A DNA stretch of 64,000 nucleotides, taken from NCBI GenBank assembly GCA_021234155.1, contig JAJEKV010000026.1, positions 246,001 to 310,000 on the forward strand, written 5' to 3'. Position numbers and translations under genes: made by a program. This DNA comes from Isoetes taiwanensis. Lineage: Eukaryota; Streptophyta; Lycopodiopsida; Isoetales; Isoetaceae. Each line of letters opens with the position of its first letter. The stretch's first letter is position 1. Below the pieces are notes generated by a model, which made no database searches, had not been told where the DNA came from, and saw only the letters and a program-made list of their open reading frames with translations. Shown here in pieces: positions 56,014-64,000 of the stretch.

Positions 56014-57207
56014 TCATGGAGCTTGCCTCATGTAAACATCCTCATTTAATTCAACATTTAAAAATGATGTGCTTACATCCATGTGATGTATATCCAGGTT
56101 ATGTGCATTAGCTAATGCTATAAGAATTTTAATGCTTGTTAGCTTTTCTATAGGAGAGAAGGTCTCCTCATAATCTATCCCTTTCCTTTGAGTAAATCCT
56201 TGTGCAATTAGTCTTGCTTTGAATTTTTCCTCACCATTAATGTCCCTTTTAATTTTGTACAACCATTTGCTGCCTATAACATTTTTCCCTTCAGGTTGCT
56301 TAACCACATCATATGTCTGTGTCCTTTTGAAGGCTGATAGTTCTTCAATCATTGCATCTTCCCATTGTTTTGCATGTTTAGAGTTCATGGCATCCTCATA
56401 AGACTGCGGTATATCAGGATCAAGTATTGCCATAATTTGATGAATATCCAGTTCTTCATTATGCAACCTCCTGCTTCTGCCATGATCCATTCTGCCATAT
56501 AAATCAGGGTTTAATTCAATGGTCTCTTTTAATTTTTCTACCTCTGTCCTTCTATTCTTCTTGTCTTGTTGAAGTTCTGCATTATCAAGTTTAGCTGTCT
56601 GAGCAGTATTTGCATTATCTTCCCCTTTGTTTGATTGGTCTTGTTCTAACCCAGCATCATTATGATCTGTATTTGCTACATCAGTGTCCTCTTGAGTGTT
56701 TACTATAGAGTCATTATCATCATCAAAATTATTCAAGCTGTTTGATTTAGGTAAATCATCACTTGGATAATTGATATCCCTATTCAATGAGTGATGTACT
56801 TTATTCCTGTTCGTGTAGATCACATCCTCATTGAACACCACGTCCCTGCTGATAATTATTTGCCTTTTGTCTGGATCATACATTCTATAGGCCTTTGCTT
56901 GTTCATCATACCCTGCCAAGTAGCATTTAATAGCTCTGTCATCTAGCCTTTTCCTCAATTCCTTAGGTACATGAGCATATCCTAGGCAGCCATAAGTTTT
57001 AAACATTTCATAAGAGGGAATATTTCCATTCCGCATTTCTTCAGGTGTTTTCCCTTGAATGCTTGCAGAGGGCAGTTTGTCTTGTAAAAGTACAGCTGTT
57101 TTGACAGTTTCTTCCCATAAGAAATTAGGCATACCTGATTGCTTGAGCATGGATCGAGCAGCATTGAGAATGGTTCTGTTTTTCCTCTCTGCTATACATA
57201 ATGCTGA
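56014..57207 (-). pseudogene. Copia integrase C-terminus plus reverse transcriptase N-terminus
   Basis: Contains YGCLGYAHVPKELRKRLDDR, CYLAGYDEQAKAYRMYDP, an acidic linker, then QWEDAMIEELSAFKRTQTYD, GSKWLYKIKRDINGEEKFKA and QGFTQRKGIDYEETFSPIEK, the classic Copia RT entry (consensus KWVFKxKxxxDGxxxRyKARLVAxGFxQxxGiDYxETFSPV). It ends at a stop after MDVSTSFLNVELNEDVYMRQ. Confidence 0.9.
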
Positions 57208-57229
57208 GGTGTGAACCTACAAGTTGAAG

Positions 57230-57394
57230 AAAGTTGATCATGTAATATTGAAATAATTAGACAGTGACAGAAAATACATGACTACAGTTGTTCTTGATTC
57301 ATAGAACGCAGTTTGAAGATGGAGCAAACACATTTTTATATTATAGGTTAAAGGGGAGATATGCATATACATCTTATAGGTTGAAAGGGAGATA
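57230..57394 (+). other. Copia 3' internal tail with polypurine tract
   Basis: AGGTTGAAAGGGAGATA directly precedes TGTTGAGC, the arrangement of a Copia polypurine tract and the 5' edge of a 3' LTR. A second similar tract, AGGTTAAAGGGGAGATATGC, lies 38 bp upstream. Confidence 0.6.
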
Positions 57395-57856
57395 TGTTGA
57401 GCATTGGATAATTATGACCTAGGTTGTTAAATTGGACTTGAAATTAAATAGGAAAGTTGTGAACCATATAAGGAATAAATTAGACGGTCAAATGAGATTC
57501 AGCCAAAATTATCTGTGCAGCTCGGTAAAGGAAGATCGGTCACGCTAACTCGCCGACCTTAAGATATAAAACTAAGAAGCATTGACAGAATTGACATTAT
57601 CTAGAACTTGAGTGTTTCATTGAGATCAAGGATCAAGCTTGTGCTCTCGAGGTTAAATCAAAGACGCTACAGTAATTTGGTCATAACCAAATGAACAGTG
57701 CATTGTAATCAATGGATATACGAAGGTTCGATACATACATTTTGTCATTGATATTTATCTTTGTTGACCATTGCTAAAAATTCAATAGAAGTACATTGAA
57801 GTGTGAAGTACATAGAAGTGTTTAAAATAAAATTGTCTAGTCTAAATTTCTTCGTT
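57395..57856 (+). repeat. Copia LTR
   Basis: Begins TGTTGAGCATTGG after a polypurine tract and ends just before the primer-binding site. A TATAAA box is at 57565-57570, suited to LTR-driven transcription. The exact 3' edge (expected CA) is unclear. No second LTR is found downstream in the window. Confidence 0.65.
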
Positions 57857-57869
57857 TGGTATCAGAGCC
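57857..57869 (+). other. Copia primer-binding site
   Basis: TGGTATCAGAGCC is complementary to the 3' end of initiator-Met tRNA, the standard primer of plant Copia elements. Confidence 0.9.
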
Positions 57870-57881
57870 TGTACTGTAATC

Positions 57882-58593
57882 ATGTCTACTAGATTTGGAG
57901 CAAATTTGCTAACTTCTATTGAAATGTTTAAAGGAGATAGTGGATTTCAGATATGGAAACAAGGAATCAAACAAGTGCTTGAATTTGAGAATCTGTGGTA
58001 TCTGATAGAAGAGGGAAATGTTAGGAGGAATACAACAATGGCAAGGTCTAGAAACTCTATTACAGGGGAGTCAAGAGGAGATAATAATACTCCTGTAAAC
58101 ACAAGAGTAACAGCAAGTTCTGAACCTGCTTTATGAATTCAAAGTAATGGAAGCACAAGCTATCATAACGAGCAAAGTTGGTACTGCTATCAAACGGAAG
58201 CTAAGAGGTATGAGCCCAAAAGAAATGTGGCAGCATATGGTAAGTCGGTATGAGATTAAAACATCATCCCAATTTGATATGTTGGAAAAACAACTTAGGA
58301 AGCTAAAATTGTTTGAGAAGGATAATCTGACAGAATATTTGGAAAGATTTGATTCTATAATTGCAGATTTGGAAGGAGCTAGGATAATACTCAGTGATGA
58401 ATATCAGATACTGTCTTTGGCAAGGTCTATGTCCCATAACAGTCAGCTGGCTACATTAATCAGGAATGTTGCAAGATCGAAGGAGCATGCCATTCAGATG
58501 ATTAGAACGGAATTTGAACAAAAAGGTACTGGTTATGAGGATGATACATCAGAAGTCTTGTATACAGGAAAGCCAAAGAAGGTGGAAACTTGA
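57882..58593 (+). pseudogene. Copia gag (capsid-like part)
   Basis: ATG at 57882, 12 bp after the primer-binding site, opens MSTRFGANLLTSIEMFKGDS, then QIWKQGIKQVLEFENLWYLI, typical of the Copia gag N-terminus. A stop at 58134 and a frame shift separate it from 58147-58593 (MWQHMVSRYEIKTSSQFDML, the UBN2-like gag core). Two lesions at most, so it is fairly young. Confidence 0.85.
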
Positions 58594-58826
58594 ATAAGGA
58601 GAAGCTCGGGCCATGCTATAATTGCAATCAATATGGACATTTAAAGGCTGAATGCCCTAATGAAGGTAAAACCATTAAATGTTTTAATTGTGATGGAAAG
58701 GGACATGTTGCTGCAAATTCCCAAGTCCAAGAGGGACTGTTGGAAGAGGAAGAGGTAGAGAAAGATCTACAAATGCAAGAGGAGGCTTTGCTAGAGGAAG
58801 GACTGGATATAGAGGTAATCCATTAG
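58590..58826 (+). pseudogene. Copia nucleocapsid zinc knuckles
   Basis: The first knuckle is complete, CYNCNQYGHLKAEC (C-x2-C-x4-H-x4-C). In the second, CFNCDGKGHVAANS, the last cysteine is a serine (TCC where TGC is expected). The frame then leaves the polyprotein and ends at 58824. Confidence 0.85.
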
Positions 58827-58949
58827 TGAATGTTGTTAAGGAAGCAGCTACAAATGAAGAAGAAGAGGAGGATGACACTGCTGAGGTAAGAAAGTATAAT
58901 AATAGCTTGACTGTTTCAAAAAAAATTAAAAAGAAAGGATAACAATTAT

Positions 58950-59347
58950 TTGATCATAGATTCAGGAGCTGAGAAAATCGTAACATGTGATCAAATGCTG
59001 CTAAAGGAGTGCAAGAAGAAAGATGCTGGTCATATGCAGTTGGAAGATGGAGCTCTGCAGAAAATAGAAAACACTGGAATATTAGAAATTTTCATTTTGG
59101 AGGGAAAGGCGGTAGAACTTAAGGATGTGCTATGTGTTCTAGGCCTTGTGAGAAACTTAAGATCAGTTTGTCAACTGGTGGATTTAGGATACAAGGTCTT
59201 GTTTGAAAAACTAGAATGTAAGGTTTTACTTGGAAATAATATCAATTTTATTGGCAAAAGGGTTGAAAATTTGTTTGGACTTGATTATAAGCATATTTCT
59301 AGCTTAAACATTGTTGAATATCTGGCACAACAGAATGTGCCATTCTA
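58950..59347 (+). pseudogene. Copia protease and pre-integrase region
   Basis: The aspartic protease active site is present as LIIDSGAEKIVT with intact Asp-Ser-Gly. The region continues through LKDVLCVLGLVRNLRSVCQL to LFGLDY. A frameshift near 59320 separates it from the zinc-binding WHNRMCHSN of integrase. Confidence 0.85.
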
Positions 59348-60035
59348 ATTTGACTAACATTGATATTCTGCTAAAACGGGGCTGGTAACAGCAAATGGAG
59401 AAGAAGATAGAAATATGTTGTGTGCAGGCTGCATACTTGGGAAAAAAACAAGGTTGCCATTCAAAAGATCATCAAAAAGAGCAAAGGGAATTCTGGATTT
59501 AGTCCATACTAACTTGTGTGGTTCTATTAATGTAACAAGTATGACAGGACACAAGTACTTTATGACTTTCATAGATGACTTTAGCAGAAAAACAAAATGC
59601 TATTGTCTAAAAACAAAGGATCGGGCTGATGATGCATTGAAACTCTATATTGCTGAAGTAGAGCTTGAAAGTGGAAGAAGACTTAAGTGCATAAGGTCGG
59701 ATAGAGGAGCAGAGTATCTTTCTTTTGAATTCAAAATGTTCTGTGCAAAAAGAGGCATTAGAAGACAATTCACTTGCAGATATTCTCCTCAACAAAACGG
59801 AGTGGCTGAAAAAAAAAATAGAACTTTGCTGAATGCAGTAAGATCAATGATAAAATATTCTGGATTACCAAATTATATTTGGGATGAAGCCCTTGTAACT
59901 GAGTCTATATTCAACATTTTTCCATCTGTTAGCACAAAAGGGACTGTACCTGAAATGTTGTGGTCAGGAAAATTATCATGCTATAAAGATCTGAGAGCTT
60001 ATGGATGTTTGACATTTACACACGTGCCAGAGTAG
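59325..60035 (+). pseudogene. Copia integrase, catalytic residue lost
   Basis: HHCC zinc motif (WHNRMCHSN and CAGC), then the core. The usual first aspartate in VHTDLCG is asparagine here (VHTNLCG, residue 33 counted from 59415). The second aspartate (RSDRGAEY, residue 96) and the glutamate (NGVAEKKNRT, residue 132) are kept with D-x35-E spacing. A stop at 60033 follows FTHVPE. Without the first acidic residue strand transfer would not be expected. Confidence 0.88.
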
Positions 60036-60590
60036 TTAAGAAAAAAACTTGATGACAAAGCATACATTACATACTTGGTGGGATATGACATAAATTCAAA
60101 GTCATATAGACTCTATGATCCTGTACATAGGAAAGTAATAGTGAGCATGTGGTATTTGATGAGCATCAGTTCTATAGAAAAATATCAAAAATTAATGTGA
60201 CAGGCCAAGAGGAGAATGACATTGAAGAAAAGATAGCAGAACAGGGATAAAGTAGAACACAGGGATGTGACCAAAGATTTTGAAGATGAACATATTACTG
60301 AAACAAAGGAAAATAACTCAGTACAAGATATTATGAAAGATGAAGAGGAATACTCCACTAAAATAAGGGAAGACATCTCCGTACATGGTGAAGTGGAGGA
60401 AGAGCATCTACATTGTGAACAGGTTCCTGAAAAACAAAAAGGAAGAAGTAGAAGAATTGAAGCTCAGATTTTGAAAGATGAGAATCAAGCAATAATAGAA
60501 ATGCATGGAAGAAATGAGTCAGGAAGAAGTAAAAGACTTCAATCCGGAACTATAAATGATACAATGGAGCAAATTGTTAAATAAATTTAT
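60036..60590 (+). pseudogene. Copia integrase tail and acidic linker, truncated before RT
   Basis: KKLDDKAYITYLVGYD and SYRLYDPVHRKVIVS continue the integrase C-terminus in broken frames. The acidic linker (60267-60584, with GRSRR and SGRSKRLQ boxes) ends at a stop at 60584, where the polypyrimidine tract begins. Reverse transcriptase, RNase H and 3' LTR are missing. Confidence 0.8.
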
Positions 60591-60604
60591 GTTTTTATCA
60601 GATA

Positions 60605-61935
60605 ATTTAATCATTCAACCACATTTCCACTTCCACTTCCTTTTTTTCCCTTTTCCTCTGTGTTTTCCCATTTTTTTCCCCTTTCCCATTTTTCATTTTC
60701 CCATTTATCTTTCTTTTTCCACTATCACATTTCTCCCATCTTCCTTTTTCCTTTTTGTTTTCCCCTTCCCTGTTTTTCCTTTTTTTAATTTTGCCCTTTT
60801 CTCCCATTTTTGTTTGCCCTTCCTTCTCCTCCCCCCCCTGTTCCTTTCCTTTTTTCCGTTTCTATTTTTTCATTTCCCTCTTTCCCTTTTTCTGTTTTCT
60901 ATTTTTTTTCTTCCCTTTTTTTCCCCTTCCCTTCCCATTATATCTTCCCATTATATCCTTATTTTTCCCCGTTTCTTGTTTGCTCTTCTCCACACTTCCT
61001 TTTTTCTCATTCTCCTTTCTCTTTTCAATTCAATTCGCCCCTCCCCCTCCCCTCTTCTTTTTCATGTTTCCTTTTTTTTATTTTCCCACTCCCCATTTTT
61101 CCCTTTTTCATTTTTCTATTTCCCTCTTCACTTTTTTCTCCTCGTCATTTCATCCTCCCTTTTTCCTTTTACCCTTTCCATTTTTCTTTATTCCCTTCCC
61201 CTTTCTGGATGGCCTTTTTCCCTTATCTTTTCCACCTTTCCCAGCCCTTTTTCTTTTCCCCTTTTTTTCCTTCTATTTCTCTCTCTCCCCCTCCCTTTTC
61301 GTTTTCTCTTTTCCTTTATATTTTTCCATATCCCTTTTCGCTTTCCTACCCTTTTTCTCTTCTCCTTTTTCCAATCGCATTTTCCCTTCTTGTTTTCCCC
61401 ATGCCTTTTTTTCTTTTCTTTTCCTCTTCCTTTGTTCTTTTCCCTTTCTTTTTTTCGATGCCTTCCTTTTTCCTCTTTCCTTGCTCTTTCCCTCTCCCCC
61501 TTCCCTCTATCTATTTTTTCTATGCCCTTTTTTTCATTCTTTTACCCCTTCCCCTTCCTTTTTTCTTTTCCCTTTCCCTTTCTCTTTTTTCTTCCCTCTT
61601 CCCTCCCTTTTTCTCTTTTTCCCTTTCATTTTCCTTTTTTTCCCACCCTTTCTCTCTTCCCTTTTCCTAGTGTCACTTTTTGCTCCTCTCCTCTCCCCCC
61701 CCTTTCCCCCCTTCTTTTTCCTTTTTCTTTCCCTTTTTCCTTCCCTTTTTCCCTTCCACTTTCCCCATGTTCTCAACCTTTTCCTCTTCCCTTTTGTTCA
61801 ATGTCCTTTTTTCCTTTCCTTTCTCCTTTTCTCTCCCTTCCATTTTCTTTTTCCTTTACACGTGCTCTTTTCCTTTTTCTTTTCCTTCTTTCCCTTTTCC
61901 CGTGCTTTTTTGCCCTTCACTTTTCCCTTTTAAAA
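60605..61935. repeat. 1.3-kb polypyrimidine tract
   Basis: Almost pure C/T on the plus strand (words like TTTTCCCTTTTTCC), with rare purines. It lies at the break of the Copia element. Long Phe/Ser/Pro/Leu open frames across it (497, 392 and 286 codons) are composition artefacts. Confidence 0.95.
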
Positions 61936-61939
61936 AAAC

Positions 61940-61972
61940 TATTCTATTCTATTCTATTCTATTCTATTCTTT
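61940..61972. repeat. (TATTC)n short tandem repeat
   Basis: Six to seven copies of the pentamer TATTC close the polypyrimidine region. Confidence 0.95.
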
Positions 61973-62384
61973 TAAAATATCAAAGCATGACCAATCACGG
62001 TGGTCGGAAGTGGTGCGATAAACCCCGATCTTCGAATGCAATTAGATGATCTCAGCTGTCCAAATTAGAGTTTGATTCATGGCATACTTACTTACAATAT
62101 ATAATATAAGTTGGCCTGACATGAATTTTAGATAGGATTACTATAAATTGAGATTAGTATTTATATAGACTGAGATCAGTCATTATATAAACTGTTACAC
62201 ATTTGCAACCATGAAGACTCAATAACAAACAAACAAAGTAGGCATTTATTTGTTTAAGTAACAACCATTGCTTGTTCAAATTTGGGACCTGGCATAAATA
62301 AGCAGAGGGTTAGAAACTTGTGCAATCCTTGAATACCCATAAACTTAATATTCATTCAAGGTTATTACAAGAGTGCAACTTCTT
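61973..62384. other. No gene seen
   Basis: AT-rich DNA; ATATAAACTGAGATYAGT-like phrases recur near 62150-62190. Confidence 0.4.
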
Positions 62385-62885
62385 CAAAATTCATTTCTCC
62401 AAATTATGGAGCAAGACTTGCCTGATCTGATCCCCCTCTTTCTTCAATACCCTGTTCATATGCTGAGCCTCATAATATTCTACATGTGGAAAATTAGAGT
62501 CATAGGCAGCAATTCCATGCCTTCTCTTTTTAAAAATACAGTAATTCCGTAGCACAACACATACATACACGATTTTGCCGGCCTATGATGCTTGAACTGT
62601 CAGGTTCTTCACTATCACTTCGCCTTAAACTATACCAAAATCATTTTCAATAACAATTGTACCTCTACATATTCTTTTGTTAAATAGATTCTTCTAGAAA
62701 TCAGGATCAGGAAAGACTTTCAGTAAGAAAGGTCTGCTAGGATATGCAGAATCATCCAATAGTTGAGGAGGAATGTTCACAATTATGTCATCCTCAGTAG
62801 GCAACCTTTTCTTTATCTTCTTCCCTTATAGTCCAACCATTGGTTCCCACAAAATAGATTTGGAGGCTAGCTTGTTATAGATAGT
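62385..62885 (-). pseudogene. PIF/Harbinger transposase relic (DDE_Tnp_4 C-terminal part)
   Basis: Minus-strand translation from about 62800 reads PPQLLDDSAYPSRPFLLKVF then PDPDF, a stop, FNKRICRGTIVIENDFGIV; near 62550 it reads CVVLRNYCIF and then EGDQIRQVLLHNL. These match the late blocks of HARBI1-like nucleases (G/D-D-x-A-Y-P, FNxxxxxxRxxVExxFG, CVVLHNxC) in order. At least two stops and an H-to-R change in VVLHN show decay. The first catalytic aspartate region is not seen. Confidence 0.75.
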
Positions 62886-62949
62886 ACTTTTTTTGAAACG
62901 TCCAAAATCATGTGCAGATCTACTCTGATACAACACACATTGACAAACA

Positions 62950-63680
62950 GTTTCTTATGAGTCACACAAGTCATTTGCATGATCCTTTTTTCTTTGTTTT
63001 CTGTACAAGTATATGTGGCTCTTCTCAACTCAATTTAGGGGCTCTGGGGAATCTCTTAGAATTCCTAAATGGAGATTCTACATTAGTGAATACCTGCAGA
63101 ATCCTGACTTGTTGGACTATCTGGAAAAACAGGAACCTTGTTGCTTTTGAAGGGAAAAATTCGAATCTGCTTTGGATTAAAGCTAAACTCCTAAAATTGT
63201 ATTCTGCTCAAACAGGAGGTCATTCATGCTAAGGCAATTAAAATGCTTCTAGATAGGCATATTGTTTGGAGGTACAATGGGCTCAAGCCACTATTCCGAA
63301 CTCTCTACCACAAATGGCAACAAAGAAGAGAAGCTCGGGTGCCCATGATGCTGGATTTCACCTCATACAGTGTAGAAGATCCCCATGATATGCTCAACAT
63401 ACTCAGCAACGCCACTGTGGCCAACCTGACTCTGCAGGATTTAATTGAAGCTAACAGCTAGTTACTATTGTCTCTTTTTAAAACTGGCTTTGTTAGCTAA
63501 ATATGGACTTGGTACTTTTAAGAACCAGTCCTTTTCTGCATGCCAGCCACTCAGATATTTTATGATGTCATGCTCTGCTCCCCTTATTAAAGGTGGATAT
63601 TTTGCTTTGTGTAAAAGGATTCCTACGGAGTCCTTCTACACTCATATGTATTTACTTTAATTTATGAATAAAAAACCCGC
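62950..63680 (+). pseudogene. LINE ORF2 C-terminal fragment
   Basis: TCRILTCWTIWKNRNLVAFE is the Trp/Arg block of plant LINE C-termini. A +1 frameshift near 63215 moves the continuation to HAKAIKMLLDRHIVWRYNG...TLQDLIEANS with a stop at 63461. The remaining 200 bp look like 3'UTR and end at GAATAAAAAA near 63674, without a clear TSD. Confidence 0.65.
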
Positions 63681-64000
63681 CTTGCCTTCCAAAAACAAAA
63701 TAATAATAATCACCAGGATCTTCCCCGGTTTTCCAAACACCAAATTCCAACGGAAATTTAAGATCACCAATGTTGATTTGGAGAATACGAGTGACGCCTT
63801 GAGGGCACGTGATGTGACCATTGACCAGCTTGATATTATAAAGGGCAAGATACAATTGAGTAATGCCAAGTTGTTTCCTGAGTTTGTCCGTGATGAGGTT
63901 GACAGCACTGCCTCCATCAATCTGTACATGAACAATATGATGATTCCCAACAGTAGCGTGAACCGTGGGCGTGGAAGTTGCTACAACACCCACAAGAATA
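63660..64000 (-). pseudogene. Gypsy-type aspartic protease fragment, runs off the window
   Basis: The minus strand from the window edge reads HATVGNHHIVHVQIDGGSAV and then NLITDKLRKQLGI, the retropepsin active site with DGGS in place of DTGS/DSGA, as in a plant Ty3/Gypsy group. It continues TRILQINIGDLKFPLEFGVW. It meets the LINE 3' end at about 63675. The part beyond 64000 is not visible. Confidence 0.75.

Larger units (their letters stand above)
54915..57212 (-). mobile_element. Copia relic, minus strand: integrase C-terminus, reverse transcriptase, RNase H
   Basis: In minus-strand order the blocks are the end of integrase (AERKNRTILNAARSML, about 57195), the RT/RNase H parts below and the RNase H end. 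Gag, protease and the integrase core are missing; the similarity starts abruptly at about 57207, where tail-like sequence of the neighbouring plus-strand Copia begins. Frame breaks at about 56013, 55657 and 55277 leave no intact polyprotein. Integrase comparison with the plus-strand Copia shows a different family. Confidence 0.9.

Noticed and set aside
60556-62049. Open frames of 497, 392 and 286 codons
   Set aside because: They lie in a near-pure C/T tract, consist almost only of Phe, Ser, Pro and Leu, and are open in all three plus frames; stop codons need purines.

Overview
The window looks like nuclear DNA of a land plant with a large, repeat-rich genome. It holds one intact-looking gene, a six-exon jasmonate ZIM-domain (JAZ/TIFY) repressor at 40438-41887, with plant-type GT-AG introns and four G-boxes upstream. 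Nearly everything else is mobile-element debris: LINEs with poly(A) tails and target-site duplications (TSDs), tRNA-derived SINEs, Copia and Gypsy pieces, a PIF/Harbinger relic, TIR-bounded elements, minisatellites and microsatellites. The species cannot be named from sequence alone. The DUF7869-type relic and the LINE type hint at a non-angiosperm lineage (weak inference).

Layout. 1-3150: a broken DUF7869-type gene. 3690-3920: a Gypsy reverse-transcriptase scrap. 4610-22484: a nested stack. A minus-strand LINE ORF1 relic (4625-5291 plus 21202-22469), bounded by a perfect 15-bp TSD, is split by about 15.9 kb of younger DNA. That DNA contains a 5'-truncated LINE with its own 15-bp TSD (7067-7478), a purine-rich composite repeat region with a long (GA)n, and a 4.5-kb Mutator-like element (15745-20244) with an 11-bp TSD and foldback-like GGAAACCCTTCCGG arrays.

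23430-26011 is a diverged copy of the JAZ upstream region without the gene. 28026-37677 is a 9.65-kb element with 31-bp terminal inverted repeats (28/31 matches), subterminal ACRYGT repeat arrays and two large 19-bp minisatellites that can fold into hairpins. 38200-42602 is the JAZ promoter, gene and 3' flank. 42603-50572 is inserted DNA (two LINE relics, a SINE cluster, microsatellites) that splits the JAZ 3' flank. 51240-52805 is a tandem copy of the JAZ 3' end carrying a lone, still-open exon 6.

53931-54417 is another truncated LINE with a TSD. 54915-57212 is a minus-strand Copia relic and 57230-60590 a plus-strand Copia relic with an LTR, primer-binding site, gag, protease and integrase but no reverse transcriptase. 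60605-61935 is a 1.3-kb polypyrimidine tract. 62385-64000 holds Harbinger, LINE and Gypsy protease fragments.

How it fits together. Partial duplications on both sides of JAZ show that the locus was rearranged, then split by element insertion. The encoded JAZ has an N-terminal EAR motif (LDLSL) and a non-canonical degron (INLARR instead of LPIARR), a combination like Arabidopsis JAZ8, a repressor resistant to hormone-triggered turnover. All other coding stretches are broken and are annotated as relics.
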